DNA of 64,000 nt from the NCBI GenBank assembly GCA_964019135.1, contig OZ025265.1, positions 6,764,318-6,828,317 of the forward strand, written 5' to 3'. Within the stretch, counting starts at the first letter, position 1. Each line of letters starts with the position of its first letter. Positions 1-12,372 of the stretch are shown piece by piece. Below the pieces are notes generated by a model that was given only the letters and a program-made list of their open reading frames with translations, searched no databases and was not told where the DNA came from. Both the position numbers and the translations under genes were made by a program. This DNA is from Arenicola marina. Taxonomy: Eukaryota > Annelida > Polychaeta > Arenicolidae.

Positions 1-3000
1 CGCCTTAATGCCGTTTTACCACCCCTTGCCATGGCGCCTTATTGCCGTTGTACCACATGTTGTCATAGCGCCTTAATTCCGTTCCACAACCCATTGTCAT
101 AGCGCCTTAATGCCGTTCTATCACCAATTGCTATAGCGCCTTAATGCCGTTCTACCCCATGTTGTCATAGCGACTTAATGCCGTTCTACCACCTATTGCC
201 ATAGCGCCTTAATACCGTTGTACCACATAGTGTCATAGCGCCCTAATGCCGTTCTACCACCAATTTTCCTAGCGCTTTAATGCTGTTGTACCACCCATTG
301 CCATAGCCTCTTGATGCCGTTCTAACACCTGTTGCCATAGCGCCTTAATGGCATTCTACCTCATGTTGTCATAGCGACTTAATGCCGTTCTACCACATAT
401 TGTCATAGCGTATTAATGCCGTTCTACCCCTTATGGCCATAGTGCCTTAATGCCGATCTACCACATATTGTCATAGCGCCTTAATCCCGTTCTACCACCC
501 ATTGCCATAGCGCCTTAATGTTGTTCTACTACCCATTGCCCTAGGGCCTTAATGCCGTTCTACCACATATTGTCATAGCGTATTAATACCGTTCTACCCC
601 CTATTGCCATAGCGCCTTAATGCCGATCTACCACATATTGTCATAGCGCCTTAATGCCGTTCTACCATCTATTGCCATAGCGCCGTAATGCCGTTCTACC
701 ACATATTGTCATAGCGCTTTAATGCCGTTCTACCCCCTATTGCCATAGTGCCTGAATGCCGTTATACCACTTATTGCCATAGCGCCTTAATGCCGTTCTA
801 CCACATATTGTCATAGCGCTTTAATGCCGTTCTACCCCCTATTGCCATAGTGCCTGAATGCCGTTCTACCACCCATTGCCATAGCGCCTTAATGCCGTTC
901 TACCACATATTGTCATAGCGTATTAATGCCGTTCTACCATCCATTGCCGAAGCGCCTTAATGCTGTTCTACCACCGATTGCCATAGCGTCTCATTTCCGT
1001 TTTACCACTCCTTGCCATAGCGCCTTATTGCCGTTCTTCCACATATTTCCATAGCGCCTTTATGCCGGTCTACCACCCATTGCCATGGAGCCTTAATGCC
1101 GTTCTACCACATGTTGTCATAGTGCCTTAATTCCGCTCTACCACCCATTGTCGTAGCGCCTTAATGCCGTTCTATCACCAATTGCTATAGCGCCTTAATG
1201 CCGTTCTACCCCATGTTGTCGTAGCGACTTAATGCCGTTCTACCACCTGTTGCCATAGCGCCTTCTTACCGTTCTACCACATAGTGTCACAGCGCCCTAA
1301 TGCCGTTCTACCACCAATTGCCATAGCGCTTTAATGCTGTTGTACCAATCATTGCCATAGCCTCTTGGTGCCGTTCTAACACCTGTTGCCATAGCGCCTT
1401 AATGGCATTCTACCTCATGTTGTCATAGCGACTTAATGTCGTTCCACCACATATTGTCATAGCGTATTAATGCCGTTCTACCCTCTATTGCCATATTGCC
1501 TTAATGCCGATCTACCACATATTGTCATAGCGCCTTAATGCCGTTCTACCACCCATTGCCATAGCGCCTTAATGTTGTTCTACTACCCATTGCCCTAGGG
1601 TCTTAATGCCGTTCTACCACATATTCTCATACCATATTAATGCCGTGCTACCCCGTATTGCCATAGCGCCACAATGCGGTTCAAACCTCATATTGTCATA
1701 GCGACTTCATGCCATTCTACCACCCATTGCCATAGCGCCTTAATGCTGTTTTACCACCCATTGCCATAGCGCCCTGATGCCCTTCTACCACATATTGACA
1801 TAGCGTATTGATACCGTTCTACCCTCTATTGCCATAGCGCCTTAATGCCGTTCTACCACATATCGCCATTGCGCCTTAACGCCGTTCTAGCACCCATCGC
1901 CATAGCGCCTTAATGCCGTTTTACCACCCATTGCCATATCGCCTTGATGCTGTTTTACCACCCATTGCCATAGCGCCTTAATGCCGTTCTACCACATATT
2001 GTCATAGCGTATTAATGCCGTTCTATCCCCTATTGCCATAGCGCATTATTGCCGTTCTACCACATATTGTCATAGCGCCTTAATGCCGTTCTACCATCCA
2101 TTGCCGAAGCGCCTTAATGCTGTTCTACCACCGATTGCCATAGCGTTTTAATGCCGTTTTACCACCCCTTGCCCTAGGGCCTTATTGCCGTTCTACCACA
2201 TATTGTCATAGCGTATTAATACCGTTCTACCCCATATTGCCATAGCGCCTTAATGCCGATCTACCACATATTGTCATAGCGCATTAATGCCGTTCTACCA
2301 CCTATTGCCATAGCGCCTTAATGCCGTTCTACCACATATTGTCATAGCGCCTTAATGCCGTTCTACCACCCATTGCCATAGCGCCTTAATGCCGTTCTAC
2401 CACATATTGTCATTGTGTATTAATACCGTTCTACTCCCTCTCGCCATAGTGCCTTAATGCCGTTTTACCACCCATTGCCATATCGCCTTAATGCTGTTCT
2501 ACCACCCATTGCCATAGCGCCTTAATGCCGTTCTACCACATATTGTCATAGCGTATTAATGCCGTTCTATCCCCTATTGCCATAGCGCATTTTTGCCGTT
2601 CTACCACATATTGTTATAGCGCCTTAATACCGTTCTACCATCCATTGCCGAAGCGCCTTAATACTGTTCTACCACCGATTGCCATAGCGCCTTAATGCCG
2701 TTCTACCACCCCTTGCCATAGCGCCTTATTGCCGTTCTACAACATATTTCCATAGCGCCTTTATGCCGTTTTACCACCCATTGCCATGGAGCCTTAATGT
2801 CGTTGTACCGCCCCTTGCCATGGCGCCTTATTGCCGTTGTACCACATGTTGTCATAGCGCCTTAATTCCGCTCTACCACCCATTGTCATAGCGCCTTAAT
2901 GCCGTTCTATCAGCAATTGCTATAGCGCCTTAATGCCGTTCTACCCCATGTTGTCATAGCGACTTAATGCCGTTCTACCACCTATTGCCATAGCGCCTTA

Positions 3001-5023
3001 ATACCGTTGTACCACATAGTGTCATAGCGCCCTAATGCCATTCTACCACCAATTTTCCAAGCGCTTTAATGCTGTTGTACCACCCATTGCCATAGCCTCT
3101 TGATGCCGTTCTAACACGTGTTGCCATAGCGCCTTAATGGCATTCTACCTCATGTTGTCATAGCGACTTAATGCCGTTCTACCACATATTGTCATAGCGT
3201 ATTAATGCCGTTCTACCCCCTATTACCGTAGCGCCTGAATGCCGATCTACCACATATTGTCATAGCGCCTTAATGCCGTTCTATCACATATTGTCATAGC
3301 GTATTAATGCCGTTCTACCCCCTATTACCATAGTGCCTTAATGCCGATCTACCACATATTGTCATAGCGTATTAATACCGTTCTACCACATATTGTCATA
3401 GCGCCTTAATGCCGATCTACCACATATTGTCATAGCGCCTTAATGCCGATCTACCACATATTGTCATAGCGCCTTAATGCCGTTCTACCACCTATTGCCA
3501 TAGCGCCTTAATGCCGTTCTACCACATATTGTCATAGCGTATTAATACCGTTCTACCCCCTCTCGCCATAGTGCCTTAATGCCGTTTTACCACCCATTGC
3601 CATATCGCCTTAATGCTGTTCTACCACCCATTGCCATAGCGCCTTAATGCCGTTCTACCACATATTGTCATAGCGTATTAATGCCGTTCTATCCCCTATT
3701 GCCATAGCGCATTTTTGCCGTTCTACCACATATTGTTATAGCGCCTTAATACCGTTCTACCATCCATTGCCGAAGCGCCTTAATACTGTTCTACCACCGG
3801 TTGCCATAGCGCCTTAATGCCGTTTTACCACCCCGTGCCATAGCGCCTTATTGCCGTTCTACCACATATTTCCATAGCGCCTTGATGCCGTTTTACCACC
3901 CATTGCCATGGAGCCTTAATGTCGTTGTACCACCCCTTGCCATGGCGCCTTATTGCCGTTGTACCACATGTTGTCATAGCGCCTTAATTCCGCTCTACCA
4001 CCCATTGTCATAGCGCCTTAGGGGGGCCTCCCTGGTGTAGTGGTTAGCGCACTAGACCGCAGATCAATAGGTCCTGGGTTCGAATCCGGGCTCGGGCACC
4101 TAATCTGGGGCATGTTTCATTCCTTCATCCTTCATCGTCTCGGGAGGTTCCTTGGCCCAATTTAGCCTGTATGTGCACAAAAGTGGCCTAAAACACCAAC
4201 ATTCCATTCCATTCATAGCGCCTTAATGCCGTTCTATCACCAATTGCTATAGCGCCTTAAAGCCGTTCTACCCCGTGTTGTCATAGCGACTTAATGCCGT
4301 TCTACCACCTATTGCCATAGCGCCTTAATGCCGTTGTACCACATAGTGTCATAGCGCCCTAATGCCGTTCTACCACCAATTGCCCTAGCGCTTTAATGCT
4401 GTTGTACCACCCATTGCCATAGCCCCTTGATACCGTTGTAACACCTGTTGCCATAGCGCCCTAATGGCATTCTACTTCATGTTGTCATAGCGACTTAATG
4501 CCGTTCTACCACATATTGTCATAGCGTATTAATGCCGTTCTACCCCCTATTACCGTAGCGCCTGAATGCCGATCTACCACATATTGTCATAGAGCCTTAA
4601 TGCCGTTCTACCACATATTGTCATAGCGTATTAATGCCGTTCTACCCCCAATTGCCATAGTGCCTTAATGCCGATCTACCACATATTGTCATAGCGCCTT
4701 AATTCCGTTCTACCACCCATTGCCATAGCGCCTTAATGCTTTTCTACTACCCATTGCCCTAGCGCTTTAATGCCGTTCTACCACATATTGTCATAGCGTA
4801 TTAATGCCGTTCTACCCCCTATTGCCATAGCGCCTTAATGCCGATCTACCACATATTGTCATAGCGCCTTAATGCCGTTCTACCACCTATTGCCATAGCG
4901 CCTTAATGCCGTTCTACCACCCGTTGCCATAGCGCCTTAATGCTGTTCTACCGCATATTGCCATAGCGCCTTAATGCCGTTCTACCACATATTGTCATAG
5001 CGCATTAATGCCGTTCTATCACC
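1..5023. repeat. 34-bp minisatellite array (continues off the left edge)
   Basis: About 140 tandem copies of a 34-bp unit built around CATAGCGCCTTAATGCCG followed by TTCTACCACATATTGT. Common variants are CCCATTGC for CATATTGT, GTATTAAT for GCCTTAAT, and CCCCTATTGC. Units diverge by a few substitutions and are organised in higher-order blocks: the marker unit with ATGTTGTCAT followed by TTAATTCCG recurs near 57, 1111, 2846 and 3968. The array is interrupted once by a SINE at 4021-4212. No coding potential is seen. The left end is outside the window. Confidence 0.95.
4021..4212 (+). mobile_element. tRNA-derived SINE with 13-bp target-site duplication
   Basis: A 192-bp insertion inside the 34-bp array. 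Its head (about 4026-4100) is tRNA-like, with an A box TGGTGTAGTGG and a perfect B box GGTTCGAATCC. The acceptor stem does not pair well, so this is a SINE promoter and not a tRNA gene. The body ends in a short ATTCC-repeat tail. The 13-bp sequence TCATAGCGCCTTA flanks it directly at 4008-4020 and 4213-4225. Uninterrupted paralogous units elsewhere in the array, for example near 2885-2925, show the empty site. The family name was not recognised. Confidence 0.88.
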
Positions 5024-5408
5024 AAGTGTCGTTGGCGACCGATTACCCCATGAGACTCATTCCCGAAGGCATGGGCAGTAAGTCAATAATAACTGGCGAC
5101 CATTATGATTAACAATGTCGCCCCAAATTGCATAATAAATCACTGTGCATGTGCACACCAGCGGTATGTTCTTCGGTGTGATCCAGTGTGTGATGTGATC
5201 CAGTCTGACATCAGGAGAGTTCTTCTCGTAATGTATAAACATGAATGTTTTATGAGTCATGTTTACGCGCAGGAGGGCGGATGTTGTTGACAAGCGAACA
5301 GCGACCTCTCTCGGAGATGATTTGGCTTCGTGCACTCGTTCGCTATGGTGAGAGTAAAATGTGTTGTGCTTCAATATGCAGCGAGAATACTTTTGTGACT
5401 CTCGGGAG
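5024..5408. other. Unique sequence, no gene seen
   Basis: A transition from the 34-bp array into unique DNA. Only short unrelated open frames are present. No family, RNA gene or splice-bounded exon was recognised. Confidence 0.6.
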
Positions 5409-5540
5409 ATGGTGGCATATTTGTGTCACTCGCTATCTCGCATTCTCGCCTGGTACATAACGCGATCTCGCCCTCGCGTTCTCGTTCTTGCTGTGCCAGG
5501 CGAGAATGCGAGATAGCGAGTGGCACAAACATACCACCAT
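5409..5540. repeat. Inverted repeat: 45-bp arms, 42-bp spacer
   Basis: The left arm 5409-5453 and right arm 5496-5540 are reverse complements at 42 of 45 positions. All three differences are transitions. The core CACTCGCTATCTCGCATTCT is identical in both arms. The structure would form a long hairpin in single-stranded DNA or RNA. It could be a small foldback element. No target-site duplication was identified. Confidence 0.85.
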
Positions 5541-5985
5541 ACGGTACTGGCTCTGCATGGGTGTTCATTGTCCAAGACAGACTACCGAATGCGCCGTCGA
5601 ATCACCTGACATGTGAAATAATTATACGTCTTCTTTTATATATCAATAACATATATACGAAGAATACAGTCATTACGTACCAATAGCGGCGAGAGCAAAT
5701 GGGTTTGATGGCGTCATGACCGAGGCGGGTAGGACGTAAGATTCCTCGCGGTGCTCTTGGAAGCCTTTTGAAGCGGCTTTTGTTGAAGCCCACGCCCAAT
5801 GAATGCACCAGAAGTTAGCTAAAGCAACATAGACTACAGTGGAATGATATACGAAAGTCCCCAGAGGTGAAAACGTCGAGAATTATTGAAAAGCAACTTT
5901 CTTCTTAGTGTTGTGTACTAAAGTTGTCGACATAACGAGGCCGGGGAGAGGCCCGGTGAAGAAAGGGGCCGTCTCCACGCGGAGT
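5541..5985. other. Unique sequence before LINE ORF1, possible LINE 5' UTR
   Basis: No conserved coding sequence is seen. The frame of ORF1 is open upstream of its first ATG, back to at least 5908, but with no ATG. The 5' end of the LINE could lie in this stretch. No diagnostic boundary was found. Confidence 0.4.
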
Positions 5986-6903
5986 ATGGGAGGAAAGAAA
6001 CACGAGAAAAGACGAAGGACAAGCAGTGGTAACACACCGCCCGTTAGGCAAGGTGACAAGAAACAGAAGACAATATCAGAGTGCTACCAAAACTCTCAAC
6101 GTGCATTAGACTTTGCTGAAGAACCAGCCGAGGCTGAGCTGACCGTTCCCATGGCAACAAGCAAGATGACAGACATGGACGAGGTGAAGGACACTCTGCG
6201 TGTTATTCTGGAAAAAGTGACTGTCCTGCCGGATATGCAGAGTGCTATATGTGAAATGAAGAAGGAGATGGAGATGTTAAAAGAGTCTTCGGAGTTTAAT
6301 AACACCAAGCTTCTGGAGTTGGAGAAGGAAAACGGAGAACTGAAGGACAGAATACAGAAACTTGAAAAGAGAGACCCAGAGCCAAGAGTAGGAAGCCTTG
6401 AACAACAGACGGGCAAACTGAAAAAGGACCTTCTGGCTCTCGATTCCTACGGCCGAAGAGAAAACCTAGTCTTTTATGGCCTTGGGGAACCCCCCTCTGG
6501 ACCGGAAGACTGCACGAGGTTGATCCAGGATGTCATCAAGGACAGACTCCACGTGGCCGGCGACATCAGGCTGCAGCGTTGCCACCGCCTGGGTCCCAAG
6601 CCATCGCCGGGATCGTCGGACTCACGGCAGAGAAGTCGACCAATCATCGCGCGTTTTGCTTTTCATCCAGACCGAGACAAAGTGTGGAAAAGTAAGCAGG
6701 CTCTTCGGGGGAGCAGAATATTCATTGAGGAGGACTTCCCGAGGGAAATCCAAGATCGTCGGAGGACTTTGATCCCGATCATGAGAGCTGCAAGGCGAGA
6801 CGGGAAAAGGGCAACTGTGCAAGGGGACAGGCTTCTGGTGGACGGCAAATTTTACTTAGTGGATAACCTTGACTCTCTTCCGGATAACTGGTTGCAGGGA
6901 TAA
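5986..6903 (+). CDS. LINE ORF1 protein (coiled coil, RRM and C-terminal domain)
   Basis: Intact 305-codon frame from ATG 5986. The frame is open upstream to 5908 without another ATG. The N-terminus is basic (GGKKHEKRRR) and likely binds nucleic acid. A heptad-like, Glu/Lys/Leu-rich coiled coil spans about residues 70-155. It is followed by an RRM-like segment beginning RRENLVFYGLGE (about residue 158). The C-terminal part has the EEDFPREIQDRRR pattern and ends near GKFYLVDNL, as in L1-type ORF1p C-terminal domains. Proteins of this type form trimers that bind the element RNA and act as chaperones in retrotransposition; that is family knowledge. The frame is intact, although its partner ORF2 is not. 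Confidence 0.85.
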   Translation: MGGKKHEKRRRTSSGNTPPVRQGDKKQKTISECYQNSQRALDFAEEPAEAELTVPMATSKMTDMDEVKDTLRVILEKVTVLPDMQSAICEMKKEMEMLKESSEFNNTKLLELEKENGELKDRIQKLEKRDPEPRVGSLEQQTGKLKKDLLALDSYGRRENLVFYGLGEPPSGPEDCTRLIQDVIKDRLHVAGDIRLQRCHRLGPKPSPGSSDSRQRSRPIIARFAFHPDRDKVWKSKQALRGSRIFIEEDFPREIQDRRRTLIPIMRAARRDGKRATVQGDRLLVDGKFYLVDNLDSLPDNWLQG

Positions 6904-7948
6904 CATCCGTAGTGATACAGGTATGTCGGGCTACCGTTCTTCATGTAAGATGTCAATATATTGCTTTTGAAACGACCCCTGACCGGGGGACCCAAATACC
7001 TGGTATGCTGTAATAGCTCATTTAGAAATGTACCACTGTCTGAAATTAACAACTGCGGTGCCCTGGTATTTTGTAGTTCGTTTGCGACGTGCTTCGGCCC
7101 CTAGCTACTGTCTAATCGCTACATTACATAGATACGATATGTGTTTTAAATGTGAAGTTTGTGACAGTGGGGGCGCGACTGTTTATTTCATTTCATTGCG
7201 TAAAATCAGTTAAGAGTTAAGGCATGAATTTAGTTTAAGATTATCGCAAGGGAATATCAGCACTTATACGTTAAATGCCATGTTTGTGCCAACGCTGTCG
7301 TAAGGTAAAGCCGAAAAACCTTTTACGGACACCCATTATAGGAAAGCTCGGTGCTAGTTCGTTGGGGAATTGTAGATTTCATGTCACCATGACAAAACTA
7401 ATGAGCTCACTGCACGCAGTCACGGGCCCGACATGCAGGTATTGATTTTATGAACGAGCAAAGCGGTGGTTGCATTACTTCCTGGTAATCGGTTTGATTT
7501 GATACTGGATGTTGTGAGCACATGCCCGAATCGGCTGTATGATTGTGACCATGGGTGTGTATTTAGTGGTTTCTGTTATGAGAACAATGAGCACCGTGTA
7601 GGACCCGCCAAAGGGTGTTGGCTCCTTGTTTTAATTGACTTGTTTTTCTTTTTTCTTCTGGTCTGCACTTTGTACAAATACGTTATATATTAATCAGGAT
7701 ATCGTTTCCATTGGACTCTGTTTCGACTCCATGGCGAATTTACGCACTGCTTTTGTTGAGTACCTCATATGCACGATTCCTGTTATCCCCGTTGATGTTT
7801 CTTTCAGTGTTTAGGTTATTTTTTTGTTTCTGTAACGCTGTAAAGTACTTGCAGATTTGTTGCATTATACACTGCTTCTCAACATGGGATAGGGTCCACA
7901 AGCAAAGCTATGTAGGCGCATTGTATACTGAATTTATCTTTAATTGTT
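6904..7948 (+). other. Spacer between LINE ORF1 and ORF2
   Basis: About 1 kb of AT-rich sequence with several stops in all frames. Two small open frames (7466-7693 and 7711-7992) have biased, hydrophobic translations and no recognisable domain, and are not called. The length is unusual for a LINE inter-ORF gap. It could include part of an eroded ORF2 N-terminus or an unrelated insertion. Confidence 0.5.
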
Positions 7949-10789
7949 ATGTCTTGTGCAGCAGACTTCGTTATGGAGCGTATGATGAATGACGATGTAT
8001 TAAAACAGTTTGGGGGCTTAACTCGTAACTCCTTGACAGAGATTCTTGGTAAAAGGTCAAGTGAAGAAGATGAATATTTAGAACTCAACTTTATACAGCA
8101 TTCGCCATATTTCGATGTTGACTCTGTAAATGCTGTTTTAAATACTGAGGATAAGTTTAACATACTAAGCCTAAACGTTTGTTCGTTGTCTGCTAAATTG
8201 GACGAATTAAGGATTTTTTTAGCAGAATTAAGGGATCGTAGTATCACATTTCAAGCTATATGTATACAAGAAAGCTGGCTGGATGACAATGCGGATCCTT
8301 CCAGCTTTGATATTGAAGGGTTTCATTTTATATCTCAAGGGAAAATATGTAGTGCTCATGGAGGTTTGGTTATTTACTTAAGTGATCAGTTTCATTATGA
8401 AGAACTCTCCATTCCCGGTGTAAGAACCGGATGGGAAGCTCAGTTCATTGAAGTTAGAAATGACTTAAGAAAGAAAGATATGATTATTGGTAATGTTTAT
8501 AGGCCTCCCCAAGACTTAGTTGCGAGTTATGCAAGTTTTACGAATGAACTGTCAGACACGTTCTCGACACTAAATTTAACAAGTAAAATTGTCATTGTTG
8601 CTGGGGATTATAACATAGATCTTTTAAGAGTTCACGAAAAGTCATCTGTGGCTGAATATTTTGACGCTATAATTTCTTCGGGTTTTTCCCCCAGAATTAC
8701 CCTGCCTACAAGGTTGTCCAAATGTAGAGCCACCTTAATTGATAATTTTTACTGCAACATGTGCAGTGAACTCAATGAATCCAAAGCAGGTATATTTGTC
8801 AAATCTTTGTCTGATCACCTGCCCTACATTCTGAGCGTCCATTATATTGATCCTCGCCTCAAACGTAAGAAAATGGTTAAAGTTAGTCCACGTGACCCAG
8901 ACTCGATGCTTCGTTTTCTACATGAACTAAGATCGTTGGAGATATGTACTCTTTTAGACAAAACACCTATGGCTGATCCAAATGAAAATTACGATATATT
9001 TGAAAATGCTCTTCTCGATGCGAAAGCAAAGCACCTGCCCACAAAGTGGATAAAATTTCGCAAAACGAAACATAAATCCAACCCTTGGATAACACAGGGT
9101 ATCATTAAATCTATTAGATTTCGGGATAAAATGTATAAGAATCTTAAGATGACTGACCCAGCTTTACCTATATTTGAGACGATAAAAACTAACCTAAAAA
9201 CTTACAACAGGATCCTTAAGAGAAATATTTACCTTGCTAAACGACAATATTTCCATGGACGATTCGTAAATTGTAAGAATGACTTAAAACAAACCTGGGG
9301 TGCCCTAAAAGAAATTTTAAACGTTTCCAAAAATAAAAAAATGCATCCTAAATATATCCGTATCGATAATAAGGATAACTCGGATAGCTTGGTCATCTGT
9401 GAAAAATTTAACTCGTTCTTTTCACAAGCTGGTCCAAATCTTGTTAAAAACTTAAAGTCACCCAAGAAGTTTTATGACTATATGAAATCCAAAACAAATG
9501 CAGAGTTTAACTTGTTTCTTGTGTCTGAGAGGACCGTTACGGAAGTTATTGATAACCTGAAGCCCAAAAATAGTTGTGGCGTCGATTTAATCTCTGTTAA
9601 CCTCCTTAAGAAAATTAAAACTGAGATAGCGGAATCCCTCACATTTTTTTGGACCTCTCAAAAGCGTTCGATACCATAGACCATCGTATTCTCACAAATA
9701 AGCTATGTTATTATGGAGTAAATGGTGTTGCACTCAACCTATTCAAGAACTACCTTTCTGAACGAAAACAGTTTGTCAGTCTTGATGATATAGCATCCAA
9801 TCCATGTGATATCACAACTGGCGTCCCACAGGGATCTATCCTCGGGCCACTGCTCTTTATTATTTATATTAACGACATAGAATGTGCCAGTGATTTTTTT
9901 CAATTTATAATATATGCGGACGATACCACCCTTTTTTTCTCCTTATGTTCTGCAACAAGCGGCTCAACGTCCTCTGTTGTTATTAATGCTGAATTGGATA
10001 AAATATATGACTGGCTGACTGCTAATAGGCTTGTATTAAACGTGCAAAAGTCTAAATTTATTATTTTCCATACTGCACAGCGACAGATTGTATTTCCTAC
10101 GCTTAAAATTAATAATGTGATACTTGAATGTGTGGATGATTTTAATTTTCTTGGCATTACCATCCATAAACATTTGAAATGGCACGGTCATGTAGATAAA
10201 ATTTCAAAGAAGATCTCAAAGGCCATTGGCATTATGTCAAGACTAAAACAAATAGTCCCGCAAGACGTATTGCAGATTCTGTATGATTCGCTTATCTTAC
10301 CTCAATTAACATATGGGATTCTCGTCTGGGGCTATGAAGATCAAAGACTGTTTCTCTTGCAAAAAAAAAGCACTCCGCATAATAACATTAAGTAAATATA
10401 ACGCACATACTGAACCACTATTTAAAGAACGTCGTTGTTTAAAGTTGAGTGATATCCATAGGATTCAGATTTTAAAATTTTATTATAAGCTAAAGAAGGG
10501 CATTCTGCCTAACTATTTTTCTGACTTACCGCTCTATCAACATAGTCAAGTACATGGCCATGACACTAGACATACTTCCTTTGTTTACACCACGCGAATC
10601 AGCCATATCTTTGCACAAAAATGTATTCGACACAATCTTGTTTATGCAATAAACAATGAACCTGCCTGCATCCTTTCCAAACTAGACAGTCATAGCCTCG
10701 AAGGATTTTCGAAATATGTTAAAGTTTTTACCCTCGACAAATACAATTATACGTGCTCCATCGAAGATTGTTATATTTGTCTCAATTAA
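7949..10789 (+). pseudogene. LINE ORF2 (endonuclease-reverse transcriptase), two lesions
   Basis: Part 1 (7949 to about 9650) starts at ATG. It carries an apurinic-type endonuclease: SLNVCSL near residue 72, IQESWLDD near 105, NVYRPPQ near 185, AGDYNID near 218 and SDHLPY near 288. The frame then reads into the start of the RT domain (SCGVDLISVNLLKK). At a T-run near 9643-9650 the frame breaks and resumes at [12 protein letters not shown], which is RT motif A. Roughly 100 residues of the RT fingers normally found between these points are missing, so this is a deletion plus a frameshift. Part 2 (to about 10370) keeps [13 protein letters not shown] and the catalytic YADD. A second frameshift lies in an A9 run at 10362-10370. 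Part 3 continues with [20 protein letters not shown] and ends at 10789. Confidence 0.9.
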
Positions 10790-11139
10790 CTGTCTGTACA
10801 AGCGTTTATCTGTATCTTTTTATGTGTATGTATGTGTGCCTGCGCTTCCAACTGCTGCTTGTGTATACTGCAAGGGAGGGGGGTGGGAGTTGTGTGTTGT
10901 ATTGAAGAGTAGTAATTTTGTAAAGCTGTATCACTCTAAATTCGGATCATCATATTGTTTCTTATCTGACGCAAATACGTTTTTGTCTTAAGTATTTTAG
11001 AGTTTTATGGGTGGCCCAGGCGGCAGCGACAACATGTCTTAGCCTGGGTCTCCTAACCGATAAGCTGTACCAACGTATGATTGCATTATTATTGTTTTTC
11101 TTTTTGGTTGAATAAACGTCACTGAATCTGAATCTGAAT
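10790..11139 (+). other. LINE 3' UTR and repeat tail
   Basis: Noncoding sequence after the ORF2 stop, with a polyadenylation-like AATAAA near 11111. It ends in about three tandem TGAATC units. In CR1/L2-like LINEs such a tail takes part in priming. Confidence 0.65.
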
Positions 11140-12372
11140 CTTGTTGTGTAAGGTGGGCCCCAAAACACATTTATAGAACTCTATAGCAGTTTCACAGAAA
11201 AATTCATAAACTTATATTTTCTATAGAACGTTTGTACATAATTCTACAGAACAATAGAAAAAATTCCATATAATATGTAGGGATAGTTCTGTAGAGCAAC
11301 TGGTTTCTACAGAGTACATATAGATAATATTCCCCTCGTACCCGATTATGATCCGGTACGTTTGCAGGTTTGTAGATGTACTTCTTTTGTAAAAGGATAC
11401 ATGAAGGTAATTCTCTCTTCCAAAATTTGTAACGCGCAACATGGAATTAATTTTAATGTCTTTGTCTAATTCAGAAGACATCATTACTCCCTGTAGACAA
11501 ATATCTTACAGAATTTCCATAAAAGCAATTCTAAAGGTTTCTATCGATTTTTCTATGGGTATTCTAACTGACAGTTACAACTGACCGCACGCATAACGAG
11601 CCCTCGATATACCCCGCGTTCATTGTCTGTGTCAAACGAACGCGTGGATTGAGGAATTCTGGCACATATTCTGTAAGACTACTCATGGAAGCGATATATG
11701 AAGTGATACCGACGGCACGACACTATTTAAGGCGATATTTGAAGATTTACACTTCACATTTAAACAGTTTGTGCCACGCCAAGACAACTTTAGCTCAAGA
11801 CATATTAATCTTCTGTTTCCACGCTTATATTATCGAGCTATAACGCTCCAAATAGTAGAAGGGAACACTTTTTCCACTTGTTTTCGCACCTACCAATTTA
11901 AATTCTGTGAGGGAGAAAAGTGACGTCAAAGGGGAATACAAACGCATGTGCTTTTACATTGAGACTCAACAATGGCACTCAGCCATATGAACAATACACG
12001 CCCTCGACGACAGATGCATATGCACTGCATCAAAGCTGACCTGTCAATCATTGGCATCATGTGACATCATTGGGGAATTTCTAAATAACGCTCAGATGCA
12101 ATGCTCTCAGAAATAAACCCGCCGGACCTCACTTTTGCTACTTTGACGAAATAGCCAAAATAACTTTGCAAGGGGTTCTTTCCCGGCAACCCGCTCTACG
12201 AACGCACATTTTCAAAGCGCCCCCCCCCACCCCCACCCGGTCGCAAATTTTAAAAAGGGGTCTCTTTTTCATCACAAATGTCTCTCAGTTTGCCTTGATA
12301 TTTCTTTGAACCATTTGAACGTTAGGTTGTGACCTAAATTCCCCAAACACTACACAGGTCTGATATAGATCC
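11140..12372. other. Unique AT-rich sequence, no gene seen
   Basis: 11160-11570 contains many copies of a degenerate, palindrome-like motif related to TTCTATAGAA (also TTCTACAG and TTCTGTAG). This suggests an eroded foldback element but has no clear ends. 12215-12240 is a C-rich tract. No exon or RNA gene was recognised. Confidence 0.5.

Larger units (their letters stand above)
5986..11139 (+). mobile_element. Non-LTR retrotransposon (LINE), nearly full length, ORF2 defective
   Basis: The order is ORF1 (5986-6903), a spacer of about 1 kb, ORF2 with endonuclease and reverse transcriptase (7949-10789), then a 3' UTR ending near 11110-11139 in AATAAACG followed by short TGAATC tandem units. A simple-repeat tail of this kind is typical of the CR1/L2/jockey-like LINEs, and the RT motif style agrees. 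The exact clade is not settled. The 5' boundary is unknown, so the start given is that of ORF1. ORF2 is broken twice, so this copy cannot be autonomous. No target-site duplication was identified. Confidence 0.85.

Noticed and set aside
4026..4100. Functional tRNA gene
   Set aside because: The acceptor stem does not pair and the sequence continues into a SINE body with target-site duplication.
1..5023. CRISPR-like reading of the regular 34-bp repeats
   Set aside because: There are no unique spacers between repeats: units are directly adjacent, and the context is clearly eukaryotic.
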